A DNA stretch of 64,000 bases from Rhizobium sp. N324. Lineage in GTDB: Bacteria; Pseudomonadota; Alphaproteobacteria; Rhizobiales; Rhizobiaceae. The notes below the pieces were generated by a model. It was not told the origin of the DNA, ran no database searches, and saw only the letters and a program-made list of their open reading frames with translations. The DNA lies in contig NZ_CP013630.1 in NCBI RefSeq assembly GCF_001664485.1, positions 1,057,001-1,121,000 on the forward strand, given 5' to 3'. The position numbers and the translations under genes are program-made. Position 1 is the first letter of the stretch; every line of letters starts with the position of its first letter. Below, in pieces: positions 1 to 7,266 of this stretch.

Positions 1-322
1 GGTTGATATCGCCGGGACGGATGACCTTTTCGGTGCCGAGGCTGTCGCGATGGCGGATCTCGCCGTCGAAGAGATAGGTAACCGTCGACAGCCCGATATG
101 CGGATGCGGCTTCACGTCGAGCGCCTCGTTGGGCTTCAGGATCGCCGGCCCCATGCGGTCGAAGAAGATGAACGGCCCGACGAGGCGCCGCTGCCGCGTC
201 GGCAGCGCCCGCCGCACCTGAAAGCCGCCGATATCGCTGGTGCGCGGAATGATCAGGTTCTCGATCGCATCACAGGCGAAGGCATCGCCGGGCAGGGGAT
301 CTTTTCCGGGAAAGAAGGACAT
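1..322 (-). CDS. Pirin family protein (partial, 3' end outside window)
   Basis: The N-terminal part of a pirin-like bicupin protein, read leftward and cut by the window edge. The start ATG is at 322-320. The translation begins [12 protein letters not shown] and contains [16 protein letters not shown], the conserved pirin N-cupin segment whose histidines bind a metal ion. Pirins include quercetin dioxygenases and redox-sensing cofactors, but the actual role of bacterial members is mostly unknown. It is separated by about 115 bp from the SDR gene read in the same direction, so the two could be co-transcribed. Family assignment is secure; function is not. Confidence 0.85.
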   Translation of the reverse strand, partial: MSFFPGKDPLPGDAFACDAIENLIIPRTSDIGGFQVRRALPTRQRRLVGPFIFFDRMGPAILKPNEALDVKPHPHIGLSTVTYLFDGEIRHRDSLGTEKVIRPGDIN

Positions 323-437
323 GACGGATCTCCGATCTGAGGCGCCGCTGCAGCACTTTGATCGCTGCAGCGTCGCATTGTCCACAGATAGCGCTTAGAG
401 CCCCGCCCGTCCAATCGGGCGTTGCGCCCGCCCTGTC

Positions 438-1205
438 TCAAATCGCCGTAAAACCGTTGTCGACGAAAAGGTGGGCGCCATTGACGAAGTTCGATTCGTC
501 GCTGGCGAGGTAAAGGGCGGCCCGCGCCACATCCTCGGGCTCGCCGATCCGGCCCTGCTGGGCGGCGATGGCGGCATCCGAGACATCGACGCCGAGCGCC
601 TGCAGGTCCGCCACCTCGCGCAGGCCGTGCGGCGTGCGGATGAAGCCGGGGCAGACGGCGTTGCAGCGGATGTTGCGGTCGCGGAATTCCACTGCGATGG
701 CACGGGCAAACATATGCACGGCGCCCTTGGTGGTGTCGTAAAGCACTTCCATCGGCGTGGCGGCGACCGCCGAGATCGACGAGGTGCAGACGATCGATCC
801 GCCGCCAGCGGCAATCATCTTCGGCAGCACCGCCTTGGTCATCAGAAACATCGAGCGCACATTGACGGCGTGCAGCCAGTCCCATTCCTCAAGCGTCGTT
901 TCCAGGAAGGGTTTGATGACGATCGTGCCGGCATGGTTGAAAAGTACGGTCACCGCGCCATAACGTTCCTCGACGCCGGCGACGGCTGCTTTGACAGCGG
1001 CTTCATCCGAGACATCCGCCGTCCAGCAATCAGCCTCGCCGCCGGCATCGCGGATCGCCTTGACGGTCTCGGCGGCTGCTTCGCCATTGCGGTCGATAAT
1101 GGCGACACGCGCGCCTTCAGCCGCAAACAGCTTCGAGGCCGCACCGCCCATGCCGGTCGCGCCGCCAGAGATGATGGCGACCTTGCCCTTCAATCTATCC
1201 GTCAT
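438..1205 (-). CDS. SDR family NAD(P)-dependent oxidoreductase
   Basis: A 255-residue classical short-chain dehydrogenase/reductase, a usual length for the family. The cofactor motif SGGATGMGGA lies near residue 14, NHAG near residue 90, and the catalytic Ser and Tyr-x3-Lys appear as TSSIS and YDTTK around residues 142-160. The acidic residue after beta-2 (IIDRN) suggests NAD rather than NADP preference, which is inference. The substrate cannot be told from sequence. It is a cytosolic enzyme with no signal peptide, read in the same direction as the partial pirin gene downstream. Confidence 0.9.
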   Translation of the reverse strand: MTDRLKGKVAIISGGATGMGGAASKLFAAEGARVAIIDRNGEAAAETVKAIRDAGGEADCWTADVSDEAAVKAAVAGVEERYGAVTVLFNHAGTIVIKPFLETTLEEWDWLHAVNVRSMFLMTKAVLPKMIAAGGGSIVCTSSISAVAATPMEVLYDTTKGAVHMFARAIAVEFRDRNIRCNAVCPGFIRTPHGLREVADLQALGVDVSDAAIAAQQGRIGEPEDVARAALYLASDESNFVNGAHLFVDNGFTAI

Positions 1206-1279
1206 TTGTCTGTCCCCTCATGGTTCTGGAGGGGATCATAGATCGGCCGCAAGCCGATCGCCAAGCGCCTTCGATCCGC

Positions 1280-1531
1280 TCAGGCCCCGTCCAGCGGCTC
1301 GACGGCCTGCGGCTTGCCGGCGCGGTCGAGCCGGATCTTCTCGATGCGATTTTCGGCGGCCGAAAGCAGCGTCTCGCAATGTTTCTTCAGCGCTTCGCCG
1401 CGCTCATAGATCTCGATCGATTCATCCAGCGCCACGTCGCCGCGTTCCAGCCGGGCGACGATGCTTTCGAGTTCGGCCACCGCCTTTTCGAAGGAAAGGC
1501 CCGATACCTCAGGCTTGGCGCTGTCAGTCAT
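1280..1531 (-). CDS. xseB: Exodeoxyribonuclease VII small subunit
   Basis: An 83-residue protein matching XseB, the small subunit of exonuclease VII, which degrades single-stranded DNA with the large subunit XseA. The diagnostic segment [20 protein letters not shown] followed by [13 protein letters not shown] is present. The ATG at 1531-1529 is preferred over an in-frame TTG two codons upstream because GAAGGG sits at a good distance before it. It starts 2 bp after the stop of the histone-deacetylase-like gene, so the two are almost certainly one transcript. xseA is not in the window. Confidence 0.93.
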   Translation of the reverse strand: MTDSAKPEVSGLSFEKAVAELESIVARLERGDVALDESIEIYERGEALKKHCETLLSAAENRIEKIRLDRAGKPQAVEPLDGA

Positions 1532-1533
1532 TC

Positions 1534-2469
1534 TCAACCCTTCATCATTCGCAGAATATGCATGCCCGCCGATTCGGCGAGGCCTTCGAGATCATAACCG
1601 CCTTCGAGCAGGCTGACGACCCGGTTCTTCGCGTAGCGATCGGCGAGCTCCAGGACCCGCCCGGTCGCCCAGTCGAAATCCTCGCCCGTCAGATTGATCT
1701 GCGCTAAGGGATCGCGGTGATGGGCGTCGAAGCCGGCGGAGATGATGACGAGATCCGGCCGGAAATCGGCAACGGCCGGCAGCACGCGCGATTTGAACGC
1801 CTCGCGGAAATGGTCGCTGCCGACATTCGGCGAGAGCGGCGCATTGACGATGGTATTGTGTTTGCCCTTTTCGTCTTTGGCGCCGCTGCCGGGGTAAAGC
1901 GGCATCTGATGCGTCGAACAGAACAGCACCGAGGGGTCGTCCCAGAAAATATCCTGGGTGCCGTTGCCGTGGTGCACGTCCCAGTCGATGATGGCGACGC
2001 GTTCGGCGCCATGCCGCTTCTGCGCATGGCGGGCGGCGATCGCCGCATTGTTGAAGAAGCAGAAGCCCATCGCCGTCATCTTTTCGGCATGGTGTCCGGG
2101 TGGGCGGGCGGCGACGAAGACATTGTCGGCGGCGCCGGAAAAGACGTCGTCCACCGCCGCCATCGCCCCGCCGATCCCGGTCAGCGCCGCCTGCAGGCTT
2201 TTGGGACTGGCATAGGTATCGGCTTCGAGCTGGTTGATCCGGTCTTCTTCCTCGGGGATCTCCCGCATCACGGCTTTGAGATGCTCTTCCGGATGGGCCA
2301 GCAGCACCGCATCCGCGCTCGCTTCGGGCGCCTGCCGGCGCTCCAGCCGCTCGAAATTCGGATGTTCGAGCGCGACATTGATGGCGCGGATCCGGTCCGA
2401 TCGCTCCGGATGGCCGGCCGGCGTCACATGTTCCAGGAAGATCGGATGTTCATAAAGACGGGTGCTCAT
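1534..2469 (-). CDS. Histone deacetylase family protein
   Basis: A 311-residue member of the histone deacetylase/AcuC/AphA superfamily, zinc-dependent amidohydrolases that in bacteria act on acetylated small molecules such as polyamines, or on acetyl-lysine. The zinc and catalytic motifs are visible: RPPGHHAE (about residue 123), the [11 protein letters not shown] block (about 163) and [12 protein letters not shown] (about 246). No signal peptide is present. It directly precedes xseB, an arrangement I recall in other rhizobia. The physiological substrate is unknown. Confidence 0.9.
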   Translation of the reverse strand: MSTRLYEHPIFLEHVTPAGHPERSDRIRAINVALEHPNFERLERRQAPEASADAVLLAHPEEHLKAVMREIPEEEDRINQLEADTYASPKSLQAALTGIGGAMAAVDDVFSGAADNVFVAARPPGHHAEKMTAMGFCFFNNAAIAARHAQKRHGAERVAIIDWDVHHGNGTQDIFWDDPSVLFCSTHQMPLYPGSGAKDEKGKHNTIVNAPLSPNVGSDHFREAFKSRVLPAVADFRPDLVIISAGFDAHHRDPLAQINLTGEDFDWATGRVLELADRYAKNRVVSLLEGGYDLEGLAESAGMHILRMMKG

Positions 2470-2658
2470 GGAGACACTCTATCGGTCGCTTATGTCATGT
2501 TCCACAGCAGATGGGGCATCGCCTGACGATTTCAACAAGCGCTCCTGCCGCGCCATCTCGCCGCCGGCGGCATTATAAATTCCTGTCATCTCAGCCGTTT
2601 ACTTCGAAAAACCGCGTGCTACTGTCATAGACGGGGAATTTTGTAGGCAGAGTTGTTG

Positions 2659-3060
2659 ATGAGTCAGTCTAAACGCCCGGGTGTGACGGAAATACATGTG
2701 CCGTTTCGCGATGTCGATATGACCGGCCGGATGTTCCTGGCCTCCTATATTTCTTATGCCGAATCCGTCATTGCAAGCTTCTGGTCGTCGCGGCCCGAGG
2801 TCGAGGACGAACCGGTCTACAGCGCCACCAAGATTACCTGCGTTCTTCACCGCCCGCTGCATTACGACGAGCCGGCCCTTTTTACCGCCGCCGTTGACAA
2901 AATCGGCGTGCGCTCCATCGGCTTCATCGTCTCGATCGATACGGGGGAGGAACGCGCCGCCGAGGTGGAGATCATCTGGCAGGCCCGCACCGGCGAGGAT
3001 AAGCAGCCGGTGTCTCTGCCGGAGGAGACGCGGGACTGGCTCTACGGTTTTCTGGATTAA
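2659..3060 (+). CDS. Acyl-CoA thioesterase, hotdog fold
   Basis: A 133-residue hotdog-fold protein of the 4-hydroxybenzoyl-CoA thioesterase/YbgC type. The segment VPFRDVDMTGRMFLASYISYAE matches the family's active-site region, in which an Asp is followed by a Tyr-containing helix. The ATG at 2659 is preferred over in-frame TTG codons at 2653 and 2656, although no strong ribosome site is visible for any of them. It stands alone, divergent from the histone-deacetylase gene. Family call is good; acyl substrate unknown. Confidence 0.8.
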   Translation: MSQSKRPGVTEIHVPFRDVDMTGRMFLASYISYAESVIASFWSSRPEVEDEPVYSATKITCVLHRPLHYDEPALFTAAVDKIGVRSIGFIVSIDTGEERAAEVEIIWQARTGEDKQPVSLPEETRDWLYGFLD

Positions 3061-3144
3061 GGCCTGTCATCGCACGTGTGCGGCAGTTTCGGTAGTGATC
3101 GCCGATGGCTTCAGCCAGCAGAGCGGGTCGGTCAGCCGGAGTTG

Positions 3145-3777
3145 TTATGCCGCGCTTTTGCGGCGGAGGAGCGGTGCGCTGAGTATATTGGTTTCGACAT
3201 TTGGATAAACGCGCTCTTCCAGCAAGGTAAGAGATTCAGCCCGCACTCTTATGGGCAAACAACCGGCGTCGAAGCTGACCGCCGGCACCGGCTGTTCGGC
3301 AAGAAACCTGAACAATGTTACATGCGCTATATCAGGCGGGCTTGGATGCCACTCCTCGAAGCAGATGGCCTGTGCGACGGCCGAGCGAAGCCGGCGCAAT
3401 TCCGCCGGTTCTTCCGCTTTGACGAAGATAGCGGCTTCCGAAACCGCCACCTCGTCAAAATCAAGGTCAAACGATGGGGTCTGTTCGACCAGTCTCTCGA
3501 CGACCTCCGTCCATCTTTCTCCGTTGCGCTTCCAGACCTCCTCGTTCGGAATGCTGAATTGGGCCGTGGCATCGATCAGGGTGGCGATCGTCATGTGCAG
3601 GCTTGTGGCCGGGACGCGCAAGAGCGGCGCTCCGTTGTCTCGCCCGATCCTGTTTTGCAAGTCGCAAAGCTTTGATCGTGCCTCGTGATCGGGCAAAAAG
3701 TGCAGGTGAAAGGCGCAGTGCCGTTTGAACCACAGCGTATCGATCTTCGTGCGGATCACGGCAGCAGGCCCTTCCAT
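3145..3777 (-). CDS. 2'-5' RNA ligase-like 2H phosphoesterase
   Basis: About 210 residues with the two H-x-T/S motifs that define 2H phosphoesterases: SLHMTIATL near residue 75 and IAHVTLFRF near residue 160. Relatives (ThpR/LigT, cyclic phosphodiesterases) hydrolyse or form 2'-5' or cyclic phosphodiester bonds in RNA or nucleotides. The ATG at 3777 was chosen over a TTG 33 bp upstream; neither has a clear ribosome site. The gene stands between a thioesterase and the ectoine-synthase-like gene without an evident operon. Confidence 0.7.
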   Translation of the reverse strand: MEGPAAVIRTKIDTLWFKRHCAFHLHFLPDHEARSKLCDLQNRIGRDNGAPLLRVPATSLHMTIATLIDATAQFSIPNEEVWKRNGERWTEVVERLVEQTPSFDLDFDEVAVSEAAIFVKAEEPAELRRLRSAVAQAICFEEWHPSPPDIAHVTLFRFLAEQPVPAVSFDAGCLPIRVRAESLTLLEERVYPNVETNILSAPLLRRKSAA

Positions 3778-3940
3778 CCAATGCGGGCACGCCGCACCGA
3801 GAGCGTGCAATTCCGCCCTTGGCTATCACATCGCCGAACCGTTCGCCAAGGATAGCGGGCACCTGCCGAAGATCGACGATGATGGTGACGGCTTGAAATC
3901 GCTCAAGAGGATTGCCGCGCTCCCGCTTGGTTCGCCCGGC

Positions 3941-4327
3941 TCAGTATTCCGAACCGCTTCTGTTGTTCAGATCGTGACGTTCCGTCCCTTTCAGGGGCGG
4001 ATTGAAGACGCTGACGAGAATGAGGTCCTTGTCCTTGCCGCCCCGCAAATAGTGTCGATCATGTTGATCGAGGACGTAGATGTCGCCGACGCGGATGGGA
4101 AAGACGTTGCCGTCCATATCCTCGACCTCGCCTTCTCCCTGGATGCAATAACAGGCCTCCAAGTGGTTGCGATACTGCAGCAGGGCCTGCGTGTTGGCGC
4201 GAACGACCGTGTGGCAGACGGTAAATCCCATCCCGTCATCATTCGTCAGCAGGCGATGGCTGGTGCCATTGCCCCAATCGACGAAGCGCTCGGTCTGCTC
4301 CACGTCTTTCAGGCTTCTCACAAACAT
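3941..4327 (-). CDS. ectC: Ectoine synthase homologue (orphan EctC)
   Basis: A 128-residue cupin closely resembling L-ectoine synthase, which cyclises N-gamma-acetyl-L-2,4-diaminobutyrate to the compatible solute ectoine. Family landmarks are [46 protein letters not shown] and [10 protein letters not shown]. The ATG at 4327 follows GAGGAG at a good spacing. No ectA or ectB lies in the window, so it is probably one of the solitary ectC genes known from non-producers, which may use supplied precursor or another substrate. It is divergent from the LysR gene at 4543, its likely regulator. Confidence 0.85.
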   Translation of the reverse strand: MFVRSLKDVEQTERFVDWGNGTSHRLLTNDDGMGFTVCHTVVRANTQALLQYRNHLEACYCIQGEGEVEDMDGNVFPIRVGDIYVLDQHDRHYLRGGKDKDLILVSVFNPPLKGTERHDLNNRSGSEY

Positions 4328-4542
4328 GTACTTTCTCCTCGTCAATGATGGAGGCTTCCGATCTCCACAATCCATTAGGCATCGAAATCGCCGCTTGCTT
4401 CAAATGATCAAAATTGCGAAAACTGTTAGAATAATTTACATGCAGTGTTTGAATTCATTTCGCTATCCTGGGATAGATCTGAATAGATTTGACATTTCTG
4501 CCGGATGACAAATTCTGCCGGTCATGTGAGGAATTCGAACAT

Positions 4543-5436
4543 ATGCAACTGCCGCCGCTGAACGCCTTGAGAGACTTCGAAGCGACCGCCCGGCTGATGA
4601 GTCTCTCGAAGGCCGGAGACGAACTGCATGTGACCCATGCTGCGATCAGTCATCAGCTCAAACATCTGGAGGCATGGCTCGGACGCAAGCTGCTGCAAAA
4701 ATCCGGGCGCGGCGTCGCACTGACCCCGGCGGGCAGCGAATATTATCTGGCGATCTCCGGCGCCCTGGCAGCCATCGCCCATGCAACGGGCAATATGCGC
4801 AGAGACCACAATATGCGCTCCATCACCGTCGGATGCATCCCTTCGATCGCGTCGCGCTGGCTGGTTCCGGCGCTGCCCTCCTTCCGGGAGAGTGATCCCG
4901 ACCTCGATGTCAGGATCGTCTATGCCAGGGCGGAAGAGCGCTTCGATGACGAAAGCCTGGACGTTCTGATTACCATGGGAGAAGACCTGGCGGCAGGGCG
5001 GGAGAGCCGTTTGCTGTTCTCCCGGCGCAACCAGCCGGTGGCGAGCCTTCATTATCTGGCAAGCCGGAATTGGACAGTCGATAGCGTTCCCTTTGCAGCA
5101 GCCGACCTGCTGCACGACGAATCCGTCGACGGCTGGAAAGAATGGTTCCGAAAGACCGAGATAAAGGCACCCGAGCCGGTTCGCGGGCCGATATTCCAGG
5201 ACTTCAACATTCTTGCCACGGCGGTGATCGCCGGGCATGGGGTGGCATTATGCCCGGTCGAAGTGTTTCGGCGAGAGATCGATCGCGGCGACCTCGTCGT
5301 GCTTTCGGACATCTCGACGGCAGAGACCCAGGGATATTACCTGATCACCAGCGCGTGGGCGAAAAAGCCGGTGCGCCGTTTTACCGAATGGTTCATGAAG
5401 GAATGCCGATCCGCTGGACCGTCGGTCATCGAATAA
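4543..5436 (+). CDS. LysR family transcriptional regulator (GcvA-like)
   Basis: A 297-residue LysR-type regulator. The N-terminal winged helix-turn-helix reads LNALRDFEATARLMSLSKAG then THAAISHQLKHLE, the GcvA-like subtype, followed by a substrate-binding-like effector domain. The start ATG at 4543 has GAGGAA upstream, and starts further upstream would add a non-homologous leader. A possible promoter, TTGACA at 4489-4494, lies just before the gene. Divergence from the ectoine-synthase-like gene with a 215-bp shared intergenic region suggests it controls that gene; the inducer is unknown. Confidence 0.9.
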   Translation: MQLPPLNALRDFEATARLMSLSKAGDELHVTHAAISHQLKHLEAWLGRKLLQKSGRGVALTPAGSEYYLAISGALAAIAHATGNMRRDHNMRSITVGCIPSIASRWLVPALPSFRESDPDLDVRIVYARAEERFDDESLDVLITMGEDLAAGRESRLLFSRRNQPVASLHYLASRNWTVDSVPFAAADLLHDESVDGWKEWFRKTEIKAPEPVRGPIFQDFNILATAVIAGHGVALCPVEVFRREIDRGDLVVLSDISTAETQGYYLITSAWAKKPVRRFTEWFMKECRSAGPSVIE

Positions 5437-5464
5437 GCCGTCAAGTCGGGCCCTCGATGCGCTG

Positions 5465-6697
5465 ATGAAGACATTCAGAGAAGCGGCCGGCGCCAACGGC
5501 GCGGTCGAGCAGAGCGACGAAAGCCTCGAGCATAACGGCTTGGAATCAAACGTCTTGCGTCACAAGCGACCGTTTGAGGAGAATATTTTTACGCCCATTG
5601 ATCTGCAGTTGTTGGTGACCCAAAATCAGCTAATGACGAAATCAGATATCTTGTCACCCGATTTTCGAAAATCGCTCGCTGCCGTTGGCGAACGCCTGCA
5701 TAGTGGCCGAAGCGTCAAAGCTGAGCTTCCTGCTGTTTTGGCCCACATGTCCGCTCTCCCGGCCGCATCGATCAGCCAAGCCGATCCGGAGATCGCGGCA
5801 GTTGCAAATCTAACTCGTTGGCGTCCTAAGCCCGCATGGCTTGACAAGCTATTTTGGCGTCATCTCTCAGATAGAGAACAATTATTGAGATTGCCCGATC
5901 TCAGTTATCTGTTCATATTTCACCGCGACGGGCGAATGAGGGAAGCTGCTCTCCAGAGGATAACCGGGGCACTGGAGAGTCCTTTTCTGTTCGCTGCTGT
6001 CGCCATGCGTCTGAATGACTGGGCTCAGCCGGTTCGCGTTGCCGCGTTCGCCTGTGCGAAACGCTGTTTCCCGCTGACGTCGGCCGAGGTGATCGCCAAT
6101 GCCGCGGCCTCCCTGGTTCTGCACCAGGACAGTTGGGGACGATGGGATGTTGAGCGGCAAGCGATGGAAGAAACGCTGGCAAGGCCTGACGTCGCTGAAG
6201 AGTTGGCCCGTATCCTCTGCGAAGGTCAAACCGGGCCTGTTTCTCGGATTTTTCGTCTCGTGCTGAAGAATAGTTCGATGGATACTCATTTGCTGCAATT
6301 GGCGGCGAACGCGAGACAACCTTGGGTCCGTGCCGTCGCGGTTCAAGCCATTGCGGACATGCGCGCAGCTTGGCTCGTTGGTAGGGAGTGGCAGTGGGTA
6401 GACAAGTCTATGGGACGAAGGACGAGGACGCCTAAATTCGATTTTCGCGATATCAAGCTCTCAATCGACCAAGCAGGAGTCATTAGAGCCGCGGCTTCAG
6501 ATGCATCGCTGATTGTCCGGCGTGCTGCATTGACGGCGGTTATTCAGCACTGGGGCGGAAGCCGCGAGGCTCAGGAACTTGCGTTGACGTTGAGATCTGA
6601 TCCGAGCCCTTCAGTGAGAGAGCGGGCCGCCTTCATCTTATCGAGGATAAGTGAATCTGTTGCTCCGCATGACCGCATCGGGATACCTTCGCGATAG
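5465..6697 (+). CDS. Hypothetical protein with HEAT-like helical repeats
   Basis: A 410-residue ORF I do not recognise. No signal peptide or membrane segment is visible. Several stretches look like HEAT/PBS-type helical repeats, for example WAQPVRVAAFACAKRC, QPWVRAVAVQAIADMR, ASLIVRRAALTAVIQHW and PSPSVRERAAFILSRI, the last three in the C-terminal half. Such repeats usually form protein-binding scaffolds. The start is uncertain: the ATG at 5465 is used, but the one at 5633 (MTKSDILSP) is possible. Codon use looks less GC-biased than in neighbouring housekeeping genes, which hints at accessory origin. Confidence 0.6.
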   Translation: MKTFREAAGANGAVEQSDESLEHNGLESNVLRHKRPFEENIFTPIDLQLLVTQNQLMTKSDILSPDFRKSLAAVGERLHSGRSVKAELPAVLAHMSALPAASISQADPEIAAVANLTRWRPKPAWLDKLFWRHLSDREQLLRLPDLSYLFIFHRDGRMREAALQRITGALESPFLFAAVAMRLNDWAQPVRVAAFACAKRCFPLTSAEVIANAAASLVLHQDSWGRWDVERQAMEETLARPDVAEELARILCEGQTGPVSRIFRLVLKNSSMDTHLLQLAANARQPWVRAVAVQAIADMRAAWLVGREWQWVDKSMGRRTRTPKFDFRDIKLSIDQAGVIRAAASDASLIVRRAALTAVIQHWGGSREAQELALTLRSDPSPSVRERAAFILSRISESVAPHDRIGIPSR

Positions 6698-6779
6698 ACG
6701 GGCGAAGATTGGGCGATACCGTTGAAAACTTCGGCACCTGACATCAACTTATTTTGAGCTATGGCCTGCACCTCGCAAA

Positions 6780-7007
6780 ATGGTGCGCGTCATTGGACCT
6801 ACTGATCGCCCTTCACATGTGGAGTTTTCGGTGAAAGACAAGCAAGAGAAAGGGCGGTGGGATACCGATGACGTGGTGACGTTCATGTACGGAAAATACA
6901 ACGGCGCACTCCTACTGGCGTTGCGGGATTTTTGGAAAGCACTTTGTTCAGCTTGGCCTGACAAGCGAAATCCTCCCGTGTCTCCCGATCGTCGGGAAGA
7001 ACCTTAA
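6780..7007 (+). CDS. Small hypothetical ORF, doubtful
   Basis: A 75-codon ORF starting MVRVIGPTDRPSHVEF and ending in a basic, proline-rich tail. I recognise no family, no clear ribosome site precedes it, and an overlapping ORF of similar size exists on the other strand (6749-6964). It lies in a roughly 570-bp stretch between the HEAT-like gene and the methionyl-tRNA synthetase gene that otherwise holds only the attenuator at 7072-7214. It may be a gene remnant or chance ORF. Confidence 0.25.
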   Translation: MVRVIGPTDRPSHVEFSVKDKQEKGRWDTDDVVTFMYGKYNGALLLALRDFWKALCSAWPDKRNPPVSPDRREEP

Positions 7008-7071
7008 GACTAAGTACCCGTTTTGATGATCAAAGGGGCGGGTGGAAAAGCGCAGCGGCTCAACCGGCGCG

Positions 7072-7100
7072 CTTGTTCGAAACCGTCCTTGATGCTAGAA
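7072..7100 (+). promoter_or_regulatory. Candidate sigma-70 promoter for the Met leader RNA
   Basis: CTTGTT at 7072-7077 and CTAGAA at 7095-7100 are separated by exactly 17 bp and partly match the rhizobial housekeeping consensus CTTGAC-N17-CTATAT. A start about seven bases after the -10 would fall at or next to the A of the leader ATG at 7107, giving a leaderless transcript. Inferred from sequence only. Confidence 0.55.
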
Positions 7101-7106
7101 AGTGGC

Positions 7107-7157
7107 ATGGACAACAACGTGATCAGCATTTTCGTGATGATGATGCCGCGCTCATAG
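7107..7157 (+). CDS. Methionine-rich leader peptide
   Basis: Sixteen codons reading MDNNVISIFVMMMPRS then TAG. Codons 11-13 (7137-7145) are three consecutive ATG, placed immediately before the first half of hairpin 1:2, so a ribosome stalled there for lack of charged Met-tRNA would free segment 2 to form the antiterminator. The N-x-I-S-I run before the regulatory codons recalls the rhizobial Trp leader peptide as I remember it. There is no convincing Shine-Dalgarno; translation from a leaderless 5' end would explain this. No independent function is implied. Confidence 0.75.
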   Translation: MDNNVISIFVMMMPRS

Positions 7158-7198
7158 CGTGGCGGGTTTCGTGCGTCCATAATGCACAAGCGACCGCC
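7145..7198 (+). promoter_or_regulatory. Alternative attenuator pairings 1:2 and 2:3
   Basis: GCCGCGCT (7145-7152) pairs with AGCGTGGC (7156-7163) over eight consecutive positions, including one G-U pair, with a CAT loop that overlaps the leader stop codon. Alternatively GGCGG (7161-7165) pairs with CCGCC (7194-7198), which is the 5' arm of the terminator. Only one of the two can form at a time. Confidence 0.7.
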
Positions 7199-7214
7199 CT
7201 CGAGGCGGTTTTTT
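7193..7214 (+). terminator. Intrinsic terminator in the leader
   Basis: ACCGCC at 7193-7198 pairs with GGCGGT at 7204-7209, followed by a T run to 7214. It ends 52 bp before the synthetase start codon, so it must be read through for the synthetase to be expressed from the leader promoter. Confidence 0.85.
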
Positions 7215-7266
7215 CATGGGTCGATCCGTCTCGCTGGCGAAAAATAGCCTTCGAAAGGAAACGCCG

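Larger units (their letters stand above)
7107..7214 (+). ncRNA. Attenuated leader RNA upstream of methionyl-tRNA synthetase gene
   Basis: The predicted short transcript running from the leader start codon to the intrinsic terminator, about 108 nt. It contains a 16-codon leader ORF, hairpin 1:2 (7145-7152 with 7156-7163), a possible antiterminator 2:3 (7161-7165 with 7194-7198, enclosing a small GUGC/GCAC hairpin at 7171-7187) and terminator 3:4 (7193-7198 with 7204-7209, then six T). These pairings are mutually exclusive in the classical way. By size and a likely leaderless 5' end it resembles the rhizobial trp attenuator RNA. Confidence 0.75.
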
